A stretch of DNA of 20,638 bases from an uncultured Eubacteriales bacterium. GTDB lineage: Bacteria; Bacillota; Clostridia; Oscillospirales; Oscillospiraceae. Under the pieces are notes generated by a model. The model was given only the letters and a program-made list of their open reading frames with translations, did not search any database and was not told the origin of the DNA. The stretch is taken from contig URCY01000033.1 in NCBI GenBank assembly GCA_900546415.1, positions 1 through 20,638 of the forward strand, read 5' to 3'. The position numbers were made by a program, and so were the translations under genes. This document shows, piece after piece, positions 1 through 8,209 of this stretch (position 1 is the stretch's first letter; every line of letters starts with the position of its first letter).

Positions 1-71
1 AACCGCCGTGTACCGAACGGTACGCACGGTGGTGTGAGAGGTCGGGGCTATTCAGGCCCCTCCTACTCGAT
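1..71 (+). mobile_element. 3' end of a group II intron (domains V and VI), partial
   Basis: The first 34 bases fold as a domain V-like hairpin. A lower stem (2-9 with 26-33) and an upper stem (10-14 with 19-23) are closed by a GAAC tetraloop at 15-18, with a two-base bulge at 24-25. The linker GTGTGAGAGG (34-41 region) leads into a domain VI-like stem (GGGGC, then GGCCCC at 55-60) and the tail CCTACTCGAT, where the A of CTACTC would be the branch point. The intron would end at AT (70-71), matching the usual AY 3' end. The call rests on recognising these motifs and the fold. The reverse transcriptase and domains I-IV must lie upstream, outside the window. The 3' exon starts about 9 bases past the stop of the convergent membrane-protein gene, so the insertion interrupts no gene seen here. 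Confidence 0.72.
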
Positions 72-80
72 TCGAGTTAC

Positions 81-1358
81 TCACGCGAGCAGAAGCAGAC
101 TGACGGCCATCATCAGCGTGCCGCCGCCGACGCAGAGCAGCGTGAAAACATGGCCGAGATACTGATGAAGCCAAGCACCGACAAGGTTGAAAAGGCCGAC
201 ACCCGTGACAAACCCTCCGGCCACGCCCAGCCACATCCAACCGCTGCCCCATGCTTCTGGAAGCAGATAGCGCACGCCGATCGCAAAGGCCAGCCAAGGC
301 AGACAGAAAACGATCAGTCCGAGCGTCAACAATAGAACGTAGGCGACCGGATGCCTGCTTTGGAAGGAGACGTCAGCCCCCGGCGTGAACCAATAGGCAA
401 CCTTCTGAAAGCCGGGGAAATGCCAATAAAACATCGGGTGGATGCGCCCGTCCTCGGGAGGCGGCGCGACCGGCTCCAGCTCCCGCTTGCCCTGCGCGCG
501 TCTCTCGCGCAGGTTCACGGGCGGCAGCTCCGGCGCGTTCAGCCCGGTCAACTGTGCCACCACCGGCAGCTCATAGGCCGGGAACAGCAGCGCATAGTCC
601 TCACTGTCGTGCCGCAGCTCCAGCGCGCAGAAGAATTTCAGGCCGTTTATGGTGTCCCGGCTCAGGATCACGCCGTTGTCCAGAAACTGCTTCTGTTTTG
701 GAGAGCCCTCTTTGTTCCAACCGACAACGGAGACGGGCTCTTCGATCACGCGCAGCCCGGTCAGCTCGTTCAGCGGCAGAGAATAGACCTCCGAGCCGTC
801 AAAGACGCAGAGCGCCTCGCCCTTGCGGTAGAGCTGCAGCTCGGCGTTGAGCGCGCCGGTCGGGAACGTGACCGCCGTGCCGTTCGTCGCATACTCGCCC
901 AGCAGCAGGTCAACGTCGCAGCACTCGTCGGGGACGCCCAGATAGCTGCGCACGCTCTGCAGCGCTGCGCTCATCCGCCGGTCGGCGTCGAGCGCGCTCT
1001 CGTTTTTCTTCAGAGCAGACTTCAAACGCCATTCCGTGATCTGCAGCACGGCGGCCAGCACGATCAGCCCGGCACCGGCCCAATAAAGAAACGGCGCGTT
1101 GCGGTAGCCCTGCCCGAACGAGACGTCTGCGTCCAGAATGCCCCGCAAAATAATCAGAGCAAGCACAAACGCAATGTACTTCACCCATCGCAGCGCCTTC
1201 GGCAGCCGAAACCGGCGCATCGTCCGGCCGTAGGCAATGCTCTCCTGCCGAAGCTGCTCCCGCATGGTCTGCGGCAGCGACCCGGTTTGCAGGCATTCGC
1301 CATCCGTAGTCTCATTGTTGATGTTGTTCGTAATGTCCGTGCAAAATAGATAACGCAT
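81..1358 (-). CDS. Multipass membrane protein of unknown function
   Basis: A 425-residue protein that I do not recognise. Two hydrophobic helices lie at roughly residues 60-78 and 90-108. A soluble middle region follows (about 120-335), and three more helices lie at about 340-370, 375-395 and 400-425, so the soluble part probably faces the cytoplasm. The middle has beta-rich stretches (ELQLYRKGEALCVFDG, VYSLPLNEL) of the kind seen in PH-like domains, but this is only an impression. The start is supported by AAAAGGAG 7 bases upstream and by a sigma-A-like promoter just before it. It is followed by the group II intron 3' end in the opposite orientation. spoIID lies upstream in the same direction, 72 bases away, but the intervening promoter suggests separate expression. 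Confidence 0.8.
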   Translation of the reverse strand: MRYLFCTDITNNINNETTDGECLQTGSLPQTMREQLRQESIAYGRTMRRFRLPKALRWVKYIAFVLALIILRGILDADVSFGQGYRNAPFLYWAGAGLIVLAAVLQITEWRLKSALKKNESALDADRRMSAALQSVRSYLGVPDECCDVDLLLGEYATNGTAVTFPTGALNAELQLYRKGEALCVFDGSEVYSLPLNELTGLRVIEEPVSVVGWNKEGSPKQKQFLDNGVILSRDTINGLKFFCALELRHDSEDYALLFPAYELPVVAQLTGLNAPELPPVNLRERRAQGKRELEPVAPPPEDGRIHPMFYWHFPGFQKVAYWFTPGADVSFQSRHPVAYVLLLTLGLIVFCLPWLAFAIGVRYLLPEAWGSGWMWLGVAGGFVTGVGLFNLVGAWLHQYLGHVFTLLCVGGGTLMMAVSLLLLA

Positions 1359-1387
1359 CTTTTTGCTCCTTTTGTATTGATAAGAAC

Positions 1388-1416
1388 ATGATACAACTTT
1401 TTCCGACGGACTGCAA
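1388..1416 (-). promoter_or_regulatory. Candidate sigma-A promoter for the membrane-protein gene
   Basis: Read on the minus strand, TTGCAG (1411-1416) is followed after exactly 17 bases by TATCAT (1388-1393), about 30 bases before the start codon of the membrane-protein gene. The -10 matches consensus at five of six positions and the -35 only at TTG, so this is a plausible but moderate promoter. Confidence 0.45.
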
Positions 1417-1430
1417 CCGAAACTTTTCCT

Positions 1431-2399
1431 TCACTCCGAAAGCTCCAGCCGATAGAGCGCCGCACCCTGATAATAATGCAGCAGGATCGTCTCAAAACCG
1501 TCCCCGGCCTCGGCCATGGCGCGCGCGCCGTATTGGCTCATCCCGACGCGATGACCGAAGCCGCGCGTGGTCAGCACGATGCGCTCGCCCTCGTCCCGAA
1601 TGGTAAGATCTGTCGACCGCAGTCCGAACAGCCGCCGCAGCGTCGTGCCCTCGAAGACCTGCCCGCAGAGCGTCGCCGTGGCAATGCCGCCGCCCTGCGT
1701 CCGCGTGATCGTCCCGAGCAGCGGCTCTGCGCCGGTGATCGCGGGATTCTCCGTTTGCAGAATGCGAACGAATTCCGCGCGCGGGAGGGACGTTTCGTCG
1801 TAATAGCGCGGCGCGTCCTCCTCGTTCGGGCTTTCCACGGCCTGCAAATAGGGCACGTCGCTGCCCCAGACCTCCACGGCGGCCTCCGTCGACCCGCCGG
1901 AGCATGAAAAAAACGTCGCGTCGATCAGCTCTCCGTCGTAGCAGAGCGCAAGCCCGTCCGTTGCCGCAACGGCCTCGACTGCGTTTTTCACCGCCTCGGC
2001 CGAAAAGCCCTCCGAGGATACCCAGCCCTGACAGCACGCGCTGTCGCCGCAGATGTCGGCATTCGTATGCTTCCGCGCCGCGCGCTGATGCAGCGCAAAG
2101 GTGCGCGAGGCCACAGCCTGCGCCTTGAGCGCCTCAGCGGGAAAATCGGTCGGCATCTCCGCCAGCAGCACGCCGGTCAGATAGTCCTGCAGGCTCATCT
2201 CGCGTGTCTGCCCGTCGAGCAGCACGGATATGCTTGTCTGCGCATCAAAGCGCGCGGCAGGGAGGGCGGCGGAATGCGTTGGCACAGCCGCTGCCTCAGT
2301 CGGCTCGGCCTGTGTGCGGGCGGCCTGCCCCGACGGGTAAAACAGCACCACGCAGAGCACGGCAAGTGCGGCGACCAGTCCCAGGTAAAATCGTTTCAT
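1431..2399 (-). CDS. spoIID: Stage II sporulation protein D (SpoIID), peptidoglycan lytic transglycosylase
   Basis: SpoIID cuts glycan strands of septal peptidoglycan during engulfment, acting with SpoIIP and SpoIIM at the mother-cell membrane. The protein has 322 residues. An N-terminal membrane anchor (about 5-21) and a low-complexity linker to about residue 50 precede the SpoIID domain. The active-site segment LLAEMPTDFPAEALKAQ is clear; Glu81 aligns with the catalytic Glu of known SpoIID. His111, Cys117, Cys122 and Cys123 in HTNADICGDSACCQ sit where clostridial SpoIID binds zinc. The C-terminal signature GHRVGMSQYGA is intact. AAGGAG 10 bases before the ATG fixes the start. It is divergent from citrate synthase across 78 bases; expression under sigma-E is expected from the family, but I see no clear sigma-E promoter. 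Confidence 0.95.
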   Translation of the reverse strand: MKRFYLGLVAALAVLCVVLFYPSGQAARTQAEPTEAAAVPTHSAALPAARFDAQTSISVLLDGQTREMSLQDYLTGVLLAEMPTDFPAEALKAQAVASRTFALHQRAARKHTNADICGDSACCQGWVSSEGFSAEAVKNAVEAVAATDGLALCYDGELIDATFFSCSGGSTEAAVEVWGSDVPYLQAVESPNEEDAPRYYDETSLPRAEFVRILQTENPAITGAEPLLGTITRTQGGGIATATLCGQVFEGTTLRRLFGLRSTDLTIRDEGERIVLTTRGFGHRVGMSQYGARAMAEAGDGFETILLHYYQGAALYRLELSE

Positions 2400-2416
2400 G
2401 GAAACCTTGCTCCTTC

Positions 2417-2445
2417 TTGACAGAATTCAGAAAATTTGATAGAAT
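2417..2445 (+). promoter_or_regulatory. Sigma-A promoter of citrate synthase
   Basis: A perfect TTGACA (2417-2422), a 17-base spacer and TAGAAT (2440-2445) lie 32 bases ahead of the citrate synthase ATG. Transcription should start near 2452, giving a short leader with GGAGG at 2466-2470. The site lies in the divergent gap shared with spoIID, whose ribosome-binding site (2410-2415 on the other strand) almost touches the -35. Confidence 0.8.
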
Positions 2446-2477
2446 AGCAAAAATATAGAATTAATGGAGGCGAGAAC

Positions 2478-3848
2478 ATGGCGGACTTGATGAACGACCC
2501 GAAGGCAATGGACGAATTCATTCAGAGCCTATGCGCCGATTACCGGATTCATACCTCTCTGATGGAGGAGGCGCGCACGAACAGCAACATCAAGCGCGGT
2601 CTGCGCAACGACGACGGTACGGGCGTCATGATCGGCTGTACCAAGGTCGGCAATGTCCTGGGCTATCGCGTCGTCGACGGCGAGCGCGAGCCGATGGAGG
2701 GCCGTCTGATCTATCGCGGCTATGAGCTGAGCGATCTTGTCGCCGCCTATCGCCGCGAGGGGCGCTTCGGCTTCCCAGAGGTCGCGTATCTGCTCCTGTT
2801 CGGTGAGCTGCCGAACGCCGAGCATCTGGAGATGTTTACCGCCCTGCTCCATGCCAAGACAGATCTGCCCGTGAACTTCACCGAGGACATGATCCTGAAA
2901 AACCCCAGCCACGACATCATGAACAAGCTCGGGCGCTCCGTCCTCGCGCTCTATTCCAACGACCCGACGCCGGACGAGCTGAGCGTGCAGAACATGATGC
3001 GCCAGTCCATCGAGCTGGTCGCGCGCTTTCCGGTGATTGTTGCCCATGCTTATGTTGTAAAGCGTCATTATTTTGAAAATGACAGCCTTTACCTCCACCG
3101 TCCTGAGCCGGGGCTGTCCATTGCGGAGAATTTCCTGCGCATGATCCGCCCGGATAAACAGTTTACGCAGGAGGAGGCGCACCTGCTCGATCTCTGCCTT
3201 GTCTGCCACGCCGAGCACGGCGGCGGCAACAACTCTACCTTCACCTGCCGCAGCGTCTCCTCGACGGGGACGGACACCTACTCCGCAATCGCGGCGGCGG
3301 TCGGCTCCCTGAAGGGGCCGAAGCACGGCGGTGCGAACCGCGCCGTCCTGAATCAGTTTGAGGAGATCAAGACGCATGTGCGCGATTGGAAGGACGAGGA
3401 CGAGGTGCAGAACTACATCCGGCGCATCCTGAGCGGCGAGGCCGGCGATCACAGCGGCTTGGTTTACGGTATGGGACACGCCGTCTACACGCTTTCCGAC
3501 CCGCGTACCGTGATTCTCAAGAGCGCCGCGCGCAAGCTTGCGCAGCAGCGCGGGATGCTCGACGAGCTGGAGCTGATGGAGGCCATCGAACGCGTCACTC
3601 CGAGAGTCTTTGAGGAGATCACGGGGAAGCGGAAGATCATGTGCGCGAATGTGGATATGTACTCCGGCTTGGTCTATCGGATGCTGAACATCTCGCCCGA
3701 CCTGTTCACTCCGCTTTTTGCCATTGCGCGAATCACGGGCTGGTGCGCCCATCGCATGGAAGAGGTGCTCACAGGCGGCCGCATTTATCGCCCGGCGTAT
3801 AAGCCGCTGATCCGTCATCGGGACTACATTCCGCTCTCCGAGCGTTGA
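2478..3848 (+). CDS. gltA: Citrate synthase
   Basis: Condenses acetyl-CoA with oxaloacetate to citrate in the cytoplasm; in anaerobic clostridia this usually feeds an incomplete TCA pathway toward 2-oxoglutarate and glutamate. The 456-residue length fits the family. Substrate and catalytic signatures are present: HAEHGGGNNST (His244, His247), GPKHGGAN (His283), GMGHAVYTLSDPR (His334) and NVDMYSG (Asp393, in the place of the catalytic Asp). The N-terminal 40 residues are longer than in the minimal enzyme but typical of clostridial forms. GGAGG lies 7 bases before the ATG and a strong promoter lies upstream. It appears to be a single-gene unit ended by the palindromic repeat. A 2-methylcitrate synthase role is possible but not favoured, since no prp genes are nearby. 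Confidence 0.93.
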   Translation: MADLMNDPKAMDEFIQSLCADYRIHTSLMEEARTNSNIKRGLRNDDGTGVMIGCTKVGNVLGYRVVDGEREPMEGRLIYRGYELSDLVAAYRREGRFGFPEVAYLLLFGELPNAEHLEMFTALLHAKTDLPVNFTEDMILKNPSHDIMNKLGRSVLALYSNDPTPDELSVQNMMRQSIELVARFPVIVAHAYVVKRHYFENDSLYLHRPEPGLSIAENFLRMIRPDKQFTQEEAHLLDLCLVCHAEHGGGNNSTFTCRSVSSTGTDTYSAIAAAVGSLKGPKHGGANRAVLNQFEEIKTHVRDWKDEDEVQNYIRRILSGEAGDHSGLVYGMGHAVYTLSDPRTVILKSAARKLAQQRGMLDELELMEAIERVTPRVFEEITGKRKIMCANVDMYSGLVYRMLNISPDLFTPLFAIARITGWCAHRMEEVLTGGRIYRPAYKPLIRHRDYIPLSER

Positions 3849-3854
3849 TCCTAA

Positions 3855-4013
3855 GGAACCTCTGAATCAATCGGCAGCGGCGCTCAGCGGGTCTTTTGTC
3901 CCAGCTTTTCGGTTTGAAAATCTTGAAATACACAAAGGATTCCTGCAATTTCCAAACCTCAATTTGGAACAAAATCCCTCGCTGACCGCTCCTGCGATTG
4001 AATCAGAGTTTCC
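3855..4013 (+). repeat. Palindromic MITE-like repeat, copy 1
   Basis: This 159-bp segment starts GGAACCTCTGAATCAATCG and ends with the near reverse complement (GATTGAATCAGAGTTTCC), giving imperfect terminal inverted repeats of about 33 bases. The pairing continues inward (CAGCG 3885-3889 with CGCTG 3980-3984; GGTTTGAAAA with TTTCCAAACC), so nearly the whole element can fold into one long hairpin. It is repeated at 18123-18280 and begins again at 20583, always in the same orientation. There is no coding capacity. The flanks CTA and ATA are only a weak match for a three-base target duplication. The right end lies 3 bases before the GAGGAG of the next gene, so the element fills the whole space between citrate synthase and the UppP-like gene. 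No hallmark transposase is seen. Confidence 0.8.
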
Positions 4014-4031
4014 ATAGAGGAGACTTGTGAC

Positions 4032-4868
4032 TTGAAGATTTGGGAAGCGATCTTATACGCTGTTTTCGGCGGCGCGACGGAGCTGCTGCCGCTGTCCTTT
4101 TCCGGGCACGCCGCCGTGCTGCACGAGGTGTTCCACCTGACCGGGCTGACGGAGACCGGAGGCTATTATACGCGCCTCGGCATCACGCTGGGCGTGGTCG
4201 CCGCGATCATTCTGTCGTTCCCCGGCGAATCGCGCCGCTTCGGTCGCGAGGTGCTCTGCGTCACCGGCGCGCGGCGCCGCTCCCGCAGCGACCTGACCGA
4301 GCGGTCGCTCACGCGCAGCGTGCTGATTGGTCTGTTTGCGCTGCTGCCGATGCTGCTGTCCTTGATTTTCGTTGCTATGGCGGAGCGCAAAACGGGGCTG
4401 GCCGTGACGGCGCTGCTCTTTGCCGTGAACGGCTTCGTGCTCTATTCCGCCTGCCGCTATCCCGAGGGGCGCAAGAACGGCGAGCGCATCCTCGTTTCGG
4501 ATGCCGCCGTGGTCGGCGTGTCGCGCCTTGCGGCGATCTTCCCCGGCCTTTCGTCGCTGGGCAATTCCCTTGCCTTCGGCAAATTCCGGGGCTTTGAGCA
4601 CGAATACAATCTCCGCTTTGCCTATCTGCTCACGCTGAGCTTCCAGACCGTGAGCGTGCTGTATCACCTGATCCGTGCCGTGGCCTTTGACAGCATCGCC
4701 GCGGGCATCCTGCCGCTGCTCGTATCAATGGCAGCTGCGGCGGCCGTCGGGTATCTTGCAATCCAACTGATGCGCTATCTGTTCGAGCAGGGGAGGGTCT
4801 ACGTCTTCTCGTATTACTGCTGGGACGCAACGGCGCTGATCCTGATCCTTGCGCTGATCCGCGCATAA
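4032..4868 (+). CDS. Divergent UppP/BacA-family membrane protein
   Basis: The family dephosphorylates undecaprenyl diphosphate at the membrane to recycle the cell-wall lipid carrier. This 278-residue multipass protein shows the family frame GGATELLPLSFSGH (residues 13-26) and FPGLSSLGNS (170-179). Compared with the E. coli enzyme, the second Glu (Glu17 here) and the His (His26) are kept. The first Glu of the (E/Q)xxxE motif is Gly13, the Ser before TGH is Phe23, and the Arg of PGxSRS is Ser175. Phosphatase activity is therefore doubtful, and a changed role such as transport is possible. The start is TTG, chosen because GAGGAG lies 9 bases upstream and no ATG fits. ftsK follows after 14 bases, so the two are probably cotranscribed. 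Confidence 0.75.
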   Translation: MKIWEAILYAVFGGATELLPLSFSGHAAVLHEVFHLTGLTETGGYYTRLGITLGVVAAIILSFPGESRRFGREVLCVTGARRRSRSDLTERSLTRSVLIGLFALLPMLLSLIFVAMAERKTGLAVTALLFAVNGFVLYSACRYPEGRKNGERILVSDAAVVGVSRLAAIFPGLSSLGNSLAFGKFRGFEHEYNLRFAYLLTLSFQTVSVLYHLIRAVAFDSIAAGILPLLVSMAAAAAVGYLAIQLMRYLFEQGRVYVFSYYCWDATALILILALIRA

Positions 4869-4882
4869 AAGGAGGCTAATCC

Positions 4883-7513
4883 ATGGCAGCAAAAGCCAAG
4901 AAAAAAACACAAACCCCGCCGAAAAAGCAGCCCGAGCGGCCGCAGAACCAAAACCGCCGCGAGCTGACCGCGATCGGTCTGCTGATCGCGGCGCTTTTCG
5001 GCGTGCTCTGCTGGTTCAATTTCGACGCGGTGATTCTGAGCTCGATCATTAAAATCCTGACCGGGCTGTTCGGACAGGTCGGGCGCTACATACTTCCGGT
5101 CGCGCTTGCTGCCGTGGCGATCCTGCTGCTGCGCAGCCGCTCCGGGAAAAAATGTGCTCTGCGGATCACCTGTATGCTGCTGCTGGTTGTCACGATCTCC
5201 GGTCTGTATCATCTGATCTGCCTGATATTTGCCGACGAAAACGTGCTGACGCTCAGCGCGCTCTATCGGGGCGGGCAGGAGGGATCGGGCGGCGGCGTGC
5301 TCCCCGGTCTGCTGGCCGGAAGCCTTGCGCGCGGCATTTCGATCATCGGCGCCGTGATCGCGTTTTTGCTGCTCTTCCTGTTCGAGACGATGGAGGCCAT
5401 GGGCATCCACGTTAACAGCCTCATCACGGCCATCAAGAACCGTCCGCGTCCCGAACCGGAGGAGGACGAGCCGGAGGAAGAGGAGGACCCCGCCGAGCGG
5501 CTGGTCAACCATGTCGTGACGCGCCGGATGGAGCGTCAGGCCGAGCGCAAAAAGCGACAGCCGAAGGATTTTGACCTTCCGGTCGACGAGCCGCCCCTGC
5601 CGACCGCGCAGGAGCAGCAGCCGGAGCGGGAGGAGGAGAAGACCTGCCGCAGCGGCAAGGCGCGCGTGCCCTCACCGGATGCCTTCCTCGAGCAGAAAAA
5701 TGCCGAGGCCGAGGCGCCGCTGCCCGATCCGGTTGTCAATCAGGTGACGATCGACGAGATCGAGCTTCAGCCGATCGAGGATGAGCCGCAGACGCCCGCC
5801 GTGCCGGTCGAAACGCCGGTCGGGCAGCCGCGTGAGGCGGCCGTCCGCCAGCCGGAGACGCAGTGCCGTGAGGCAGTCCGACCGACCGCCGCGCCCGTTA
5901 TCATTCCCCACGAGCCGGAGAAGCAGCGCCCGCAGATGAAAAAGGCCGAGACCGAGGCCACGGCGCAGATGATCTCCGAGGAGATCGCGCAGAAGGATGC
6001 GTCGGAGCCGGTGGACTATGTCTATCCGCCGATCGGGCTGCTCGGTCTGCGCGCGCAGAATCTGGTCGACGCGACCGGCGAGATGCGCGAAAATACCAAG
6101 CGCCTCGCCGACACGCTCAAGAGCTTCGGCATCGAGCCGCACATCGTCGACGTGATCCGCGGCCCGTCTGTCACGCGCTATGAGCTGGAGCTGGACAAGG
6201 GCGTCAAGCTGAGCAAGGTCACAAACCTCTCCGACGACATCGCGCTTGCGCTGGGTGCGATGGGCGTGCGCATTTCCGCCATTCCCGATAAGATCAGCGT
6301 CGTCGGCATCGAGGTGCCGAATAAGGTCGTCAACACCGTTTTCGCCCGCGAGGTGATCGATTCGGCGGCCTTCCGCAACAGCAAATCCAAGATCTCGTTT
6401 GCCGTCGGCAAGGATATCGCGGGCAACTGCATCGTCTGCGACATCGGCAAGCTGCCGCATATGCTCATCGCCGGCACGACCGGCTCGGGCAAATCCGTCT
6501 GCATGAACACGCTCATTGTCTCGCTGCTGTATAAGGCGAGGCCGGACGAGGTGCGCCTCATCATGGTCGATCCGAAGATGGTCGAGCTGGGCGTTTATAA
6601 CGGCATCCCGCATCTTTTGATCCCGGTCGTGACCGATCCGAAAAAGGCGGCCGGTGCGCTGCAATGGGCGGTCACGGAGATGATGCGCCGCTATCGTCTG
6701 ATGGCCGATCAGGGCGTGCGCGATCTGGATTCTTATAACAAGACCGTTCGCAGCGACCCCGACAAAAAGCCGATGGAGCAGATCGTCGTCGTGATCGACG
6801 AGCTGGCCGACCTGATGCTCGTCGCGGCGAAGGAGGTCGAGGAATCCATCTGCCGCATTGCCCAGATGGGACGCGCCTCCGGCATCCACCTCGTGATCGC
6901 GACGCAGCGCCCGTCGGCGGATGTCATCACCGGCCTGATGAAGGCGAACATCCCCTCGCGCATTGCCTTCGCCGTCTCGTCGGCGATGGAATCGCGCATC
7001 ATCCTTGACACGCAGGGTGCGGAAAAGCTCGTCGGCAAGGGCGATATGCTCTTCGCCCCGCTCGGGCAGGGCAAGCCCAAGCGCGTGCAGGGCTGCTTCA
7101 TCTCCGACGAGGAGGTGCAGAACGTCGTTGCCGCCGTCAAGCAGCAGGGCGAGAGCGCCTATTCGCAGGAGGTCATGGAGCAGATCGAAAAACGCGCGGA
7201 GCAGGGCGGAAAGAATGCCCCTGCCGACAACGGCGCGGGTGCTTCGGCTTCCTCCGACGGCGACGAGCTGCTGCCGGCCGCCGTTGAGGTCATCCTTGAG
7301 ACGGGACAGGCGTCGGTCTCGATGCTCCAGCGCCGTCTGAAGCTGGGCTATGCCCGCGCGGCGCGCATCGTCGACGAGATGGAGGAGCGCGGCATCGTCG
7401 GCCCGTTCGAGGGCGCAAAGCCCCGCCAGCTTCTCATCACGAAGGAGCAGTGGGAGCAGATGCAGAACGGCACCTATGATCCGAATCCGCCCGTGGAGGA
7501 GGAAATTCCGTGA
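4883..7513 (+). CDS. ftsK: FtsK/SpoIIIE-family DNA translocase
   Basis: A septum-bound ATPase that pumps chromosomal DNA during division and, in spore formers, into the forespore. It has 876 residues. About four membrane helices lie between residues 25 and 170, and an acidic, proline-rich linker runs from about 190 to 360. The alpha/beta motor follows with Walker A GTTGSGKS (531-538) and Walker B IVVVIDELAD (634-643, Asp639-Glu640). The C-terminal gamma winged helix begins near residue 800 and contains QRRLKLGYARAARIVDEM, the region that reads polar DNA motifs. The start has AAAGGAG just upstream. Whether it serves vegetative division, sporulation or both cannot be told from sequence; the surrounding sporulation genes do not settle it. 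Confidence 0.95.
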   Translation: MAAKAKKKTQTPPKKQPERPQNQNRRELTAIGLLIAALFGVLCWFNFDAVILSSIIKILTGLFGQVGRYILPVALAAVAILLLRSRSGKKCALRITCMLLLVVTISGLYHLICLIFADENVLTLSALYRGGQEGSGGGVLPGLLAGSLARGISIIGAVIAFLLLFLFETMEAMGIHVNSLITAIKNRPRPEPEEDEPEEEEDPAERLVNHVVTRRMERQAERKKRQPKDFDLPVDEPPLPTAQEQQPEREEEKTCRSGKARVPSPDAFLEQKNAEAEAPLPDPVVNQVTIDEIELQPIEDEPQTPAVPVETPVGQPREAAVRQPETQCREAVRPTAAPVIIPHEPEKQRPQMKKAETEATAQMISEEIAQKDASEPVDYVYPPIGLLGLRAQNLVDATGEMRENTKRLADTLKSFGIEPHIVDVIRGPSVTRYELELDKGVKLSKVTNLSDDIALALGAMGVRISAIPDKISVVGIEVPNKVVNTVFAREVIDSAAFRNSKSKISFAVGKDIAGNCIVCDIGKLPHMLIAGTTGSGKSVCMNTLIVSLLYKARPDEVRLIMVDPKMVELGVYNGIPHLLIPVVTDPKKAAGALQWAVTEMMRRYRLMADQGVRDLDSYNKTVRSDPDKKPMEQIVVVIDELADLMLVAAKEVEESICRIAQMGRASGIHLVIATQRPSADVITGLMKANIPSRIAFAVSSAMESRIILDTQGAEKLVGKGDMLFAPLGQGKPKRVQGCFISDEEVQNVVAAVKQQGESAYSQEVMEQIEKRAEQGGKNAPADNGAGASASSDGDELLPAAVEVILETGQASVSMLQRRLKLGYARAARIVDEMEERGIVGPFEGAKPRQLLITKEQWEQMQNGTYDPNPPVEEEIP

Positions 7514-7536
7514 AAACCCGATGAAAATCGGTTTTC
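7512..7536 (+). terminator. Hairpin overlapping the ftsK stop codon
   Basis: GAAAACCCGAT (7512-7522) pairs with ATCGGTTTTC (7527-7536) around a GAAA loop, with one bulged C. The hairpin starts inside the stop codon. There is no T-run after it, so it may be a weak terminator or an mRNA 3'-end stabiliser rather than an efficient stop. Confidence 0.35.
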
Positions 7537-7549
7537 AAATAAGAATTGC

Positions 7550-7575
7550 GTTGCACCCTCGGTATGAGGGGCGAC
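7550..7575 (+). promoter_or_regulatory. Leader hairpin just ahead of the ECF gene
   Basis: GTTGC and CCCTC (7550-7554, 7556-7560) pair with GAGGG and GCGAC (7566-7575) around a GGTAT loop, with one bulged A and one G-U pair. It ends 3 bases before the AGGAGG ribosome-binding site of the downstream transporter gene. It could influence translation or processing between ftsK and that gene. I could not match it to a known riboswitch. Confidence 0.3.
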
Positions 7576-7590
7576 AGCAGGAGGTAAAAC

Positions 7591-8187
7591 ATGAATCAAT
7601 CCAAATTACATCGCATGGTCGGCACGGCGCTGCTGGCTGCAATCGTCGTCGTTTTGCAGCTGTTGGCCGGGATGATCTCCTTCGGCGGGGTCTCCATCTC
7701 GCTTGTGCTGGTGCCGATCGTGGTCGGGGCGGCCTGCTACGGTGCGCTGAGCGGCGCGCTTCTCGGCTTGGCGTTCGGCCTTGTGTCCTTTATCGGCTGC
7801 GTCATCGGCACGGATAAGGGCGGCGCGGTGCTCTTTCAGGCGCAGCCCTTCCTCTGCGCGCTGACCTGCTTCTGCAAGGGCGCGGCGGCGGGCGCGGCCG
7901 CCGGAGGCATCTACCGCCTCGTGGCCGGAAAGCAGCCGAGCGAGGGACGGAACTTCGCGGCGACGCTGCTCGCGGCGGTCACGGCGCCGGTCGTGAATAC
8001 CGGTCTGTTCTGCGCGGCGATGTACGGCTTCTTCTGGAACACGCTTGTCAAATGGGCGGGCGGAAGGCCGATCATCAGCTATATGCTCGTTGGGCTTGTC
8101 GGCGTGAACTTCCTCGTGGAGTTTGGCGTGAACATCGTGCTCTCCCCGGCGGTCACGACCATCCTGCGCGCGATCAAGCGGAAATAA
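7591..8187 (+). CDS. ECF-type transporter S component-like membrane protein
   Basis: A 198-residue hydrophobic protein with about six membrane helices, including SISLVLVPIVVGAACYGAL and the Gly/Ala-rich stretch after it, which resemble substrate-binding (S) components of energy-coupling-factor vitamin transporters. Such S components bind a vitamin or its precursor at the membrane and share an EcfA-EcfA'-EcfT engine encoded elsewhere. The substrate cannot be named from the sequence, and no vitamin riboswitch is evident upstream. AGGAGG lies 6 bases before the ATG. It follows ftsK after 77 bases in the same direction and is followed by a hairpin-rich non-coding gap. The family call is by general resemblance. 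Confidence 0.65.
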   Translation: MNQSKLHRMVGTALLAAIVVVLQLLAGMISFGGVSISLVLVPIVVGAACYGALSGALLGLAFGLVSFIGCVIGTDKGGAVLFQAQPFLCALTCFCKGAAAGAAAGGIYRLVAGKQPSEGRNFAATLLAAVTAPVVNTGLFCAAMYGFFWNTLVKWAGGRPIISYMLVGLVGVNFLVEFGVNIVLSPAVTTILRAIKRK

Positions 8188-8209
8188 CGGATATTTTTAC
8201 ATTGCGCGA

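Noticed and set aside
351..1349. Plus-strand frame (332 codons) opposite the first membrane protein
   Set aside because: The minus-strand gene has a ribosome-binding site, a promoter and sensible membrane helices. The plus frame is a low-complexity shadow.
2529..3818. Long open frame (429 codons) on the strand opposite citrate synthase
   Set aside because: Its text shows no known family and is rich in residues expected from antisense of GC-rich codons. The plus-strand frame is an unmistakable citrate synthase.
5672..6889. Long antisense frame (405 codons) within ftsK
   Set aside because: It lies wholly opposite the conserved FtsK motor, has no ribosome-binding site and shows the Asp/His/Arg-rich composition of an antisense shadow.
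7550..7590. Possible preQ1-type or other vitamin riboswitch before the ECF gene
   Set aside because: The CACCCTC segment recalled preQ1-I, but the upstream partner and the A-rich tail that form its pseudoknot are missing; only a simple hairpin can be supported.
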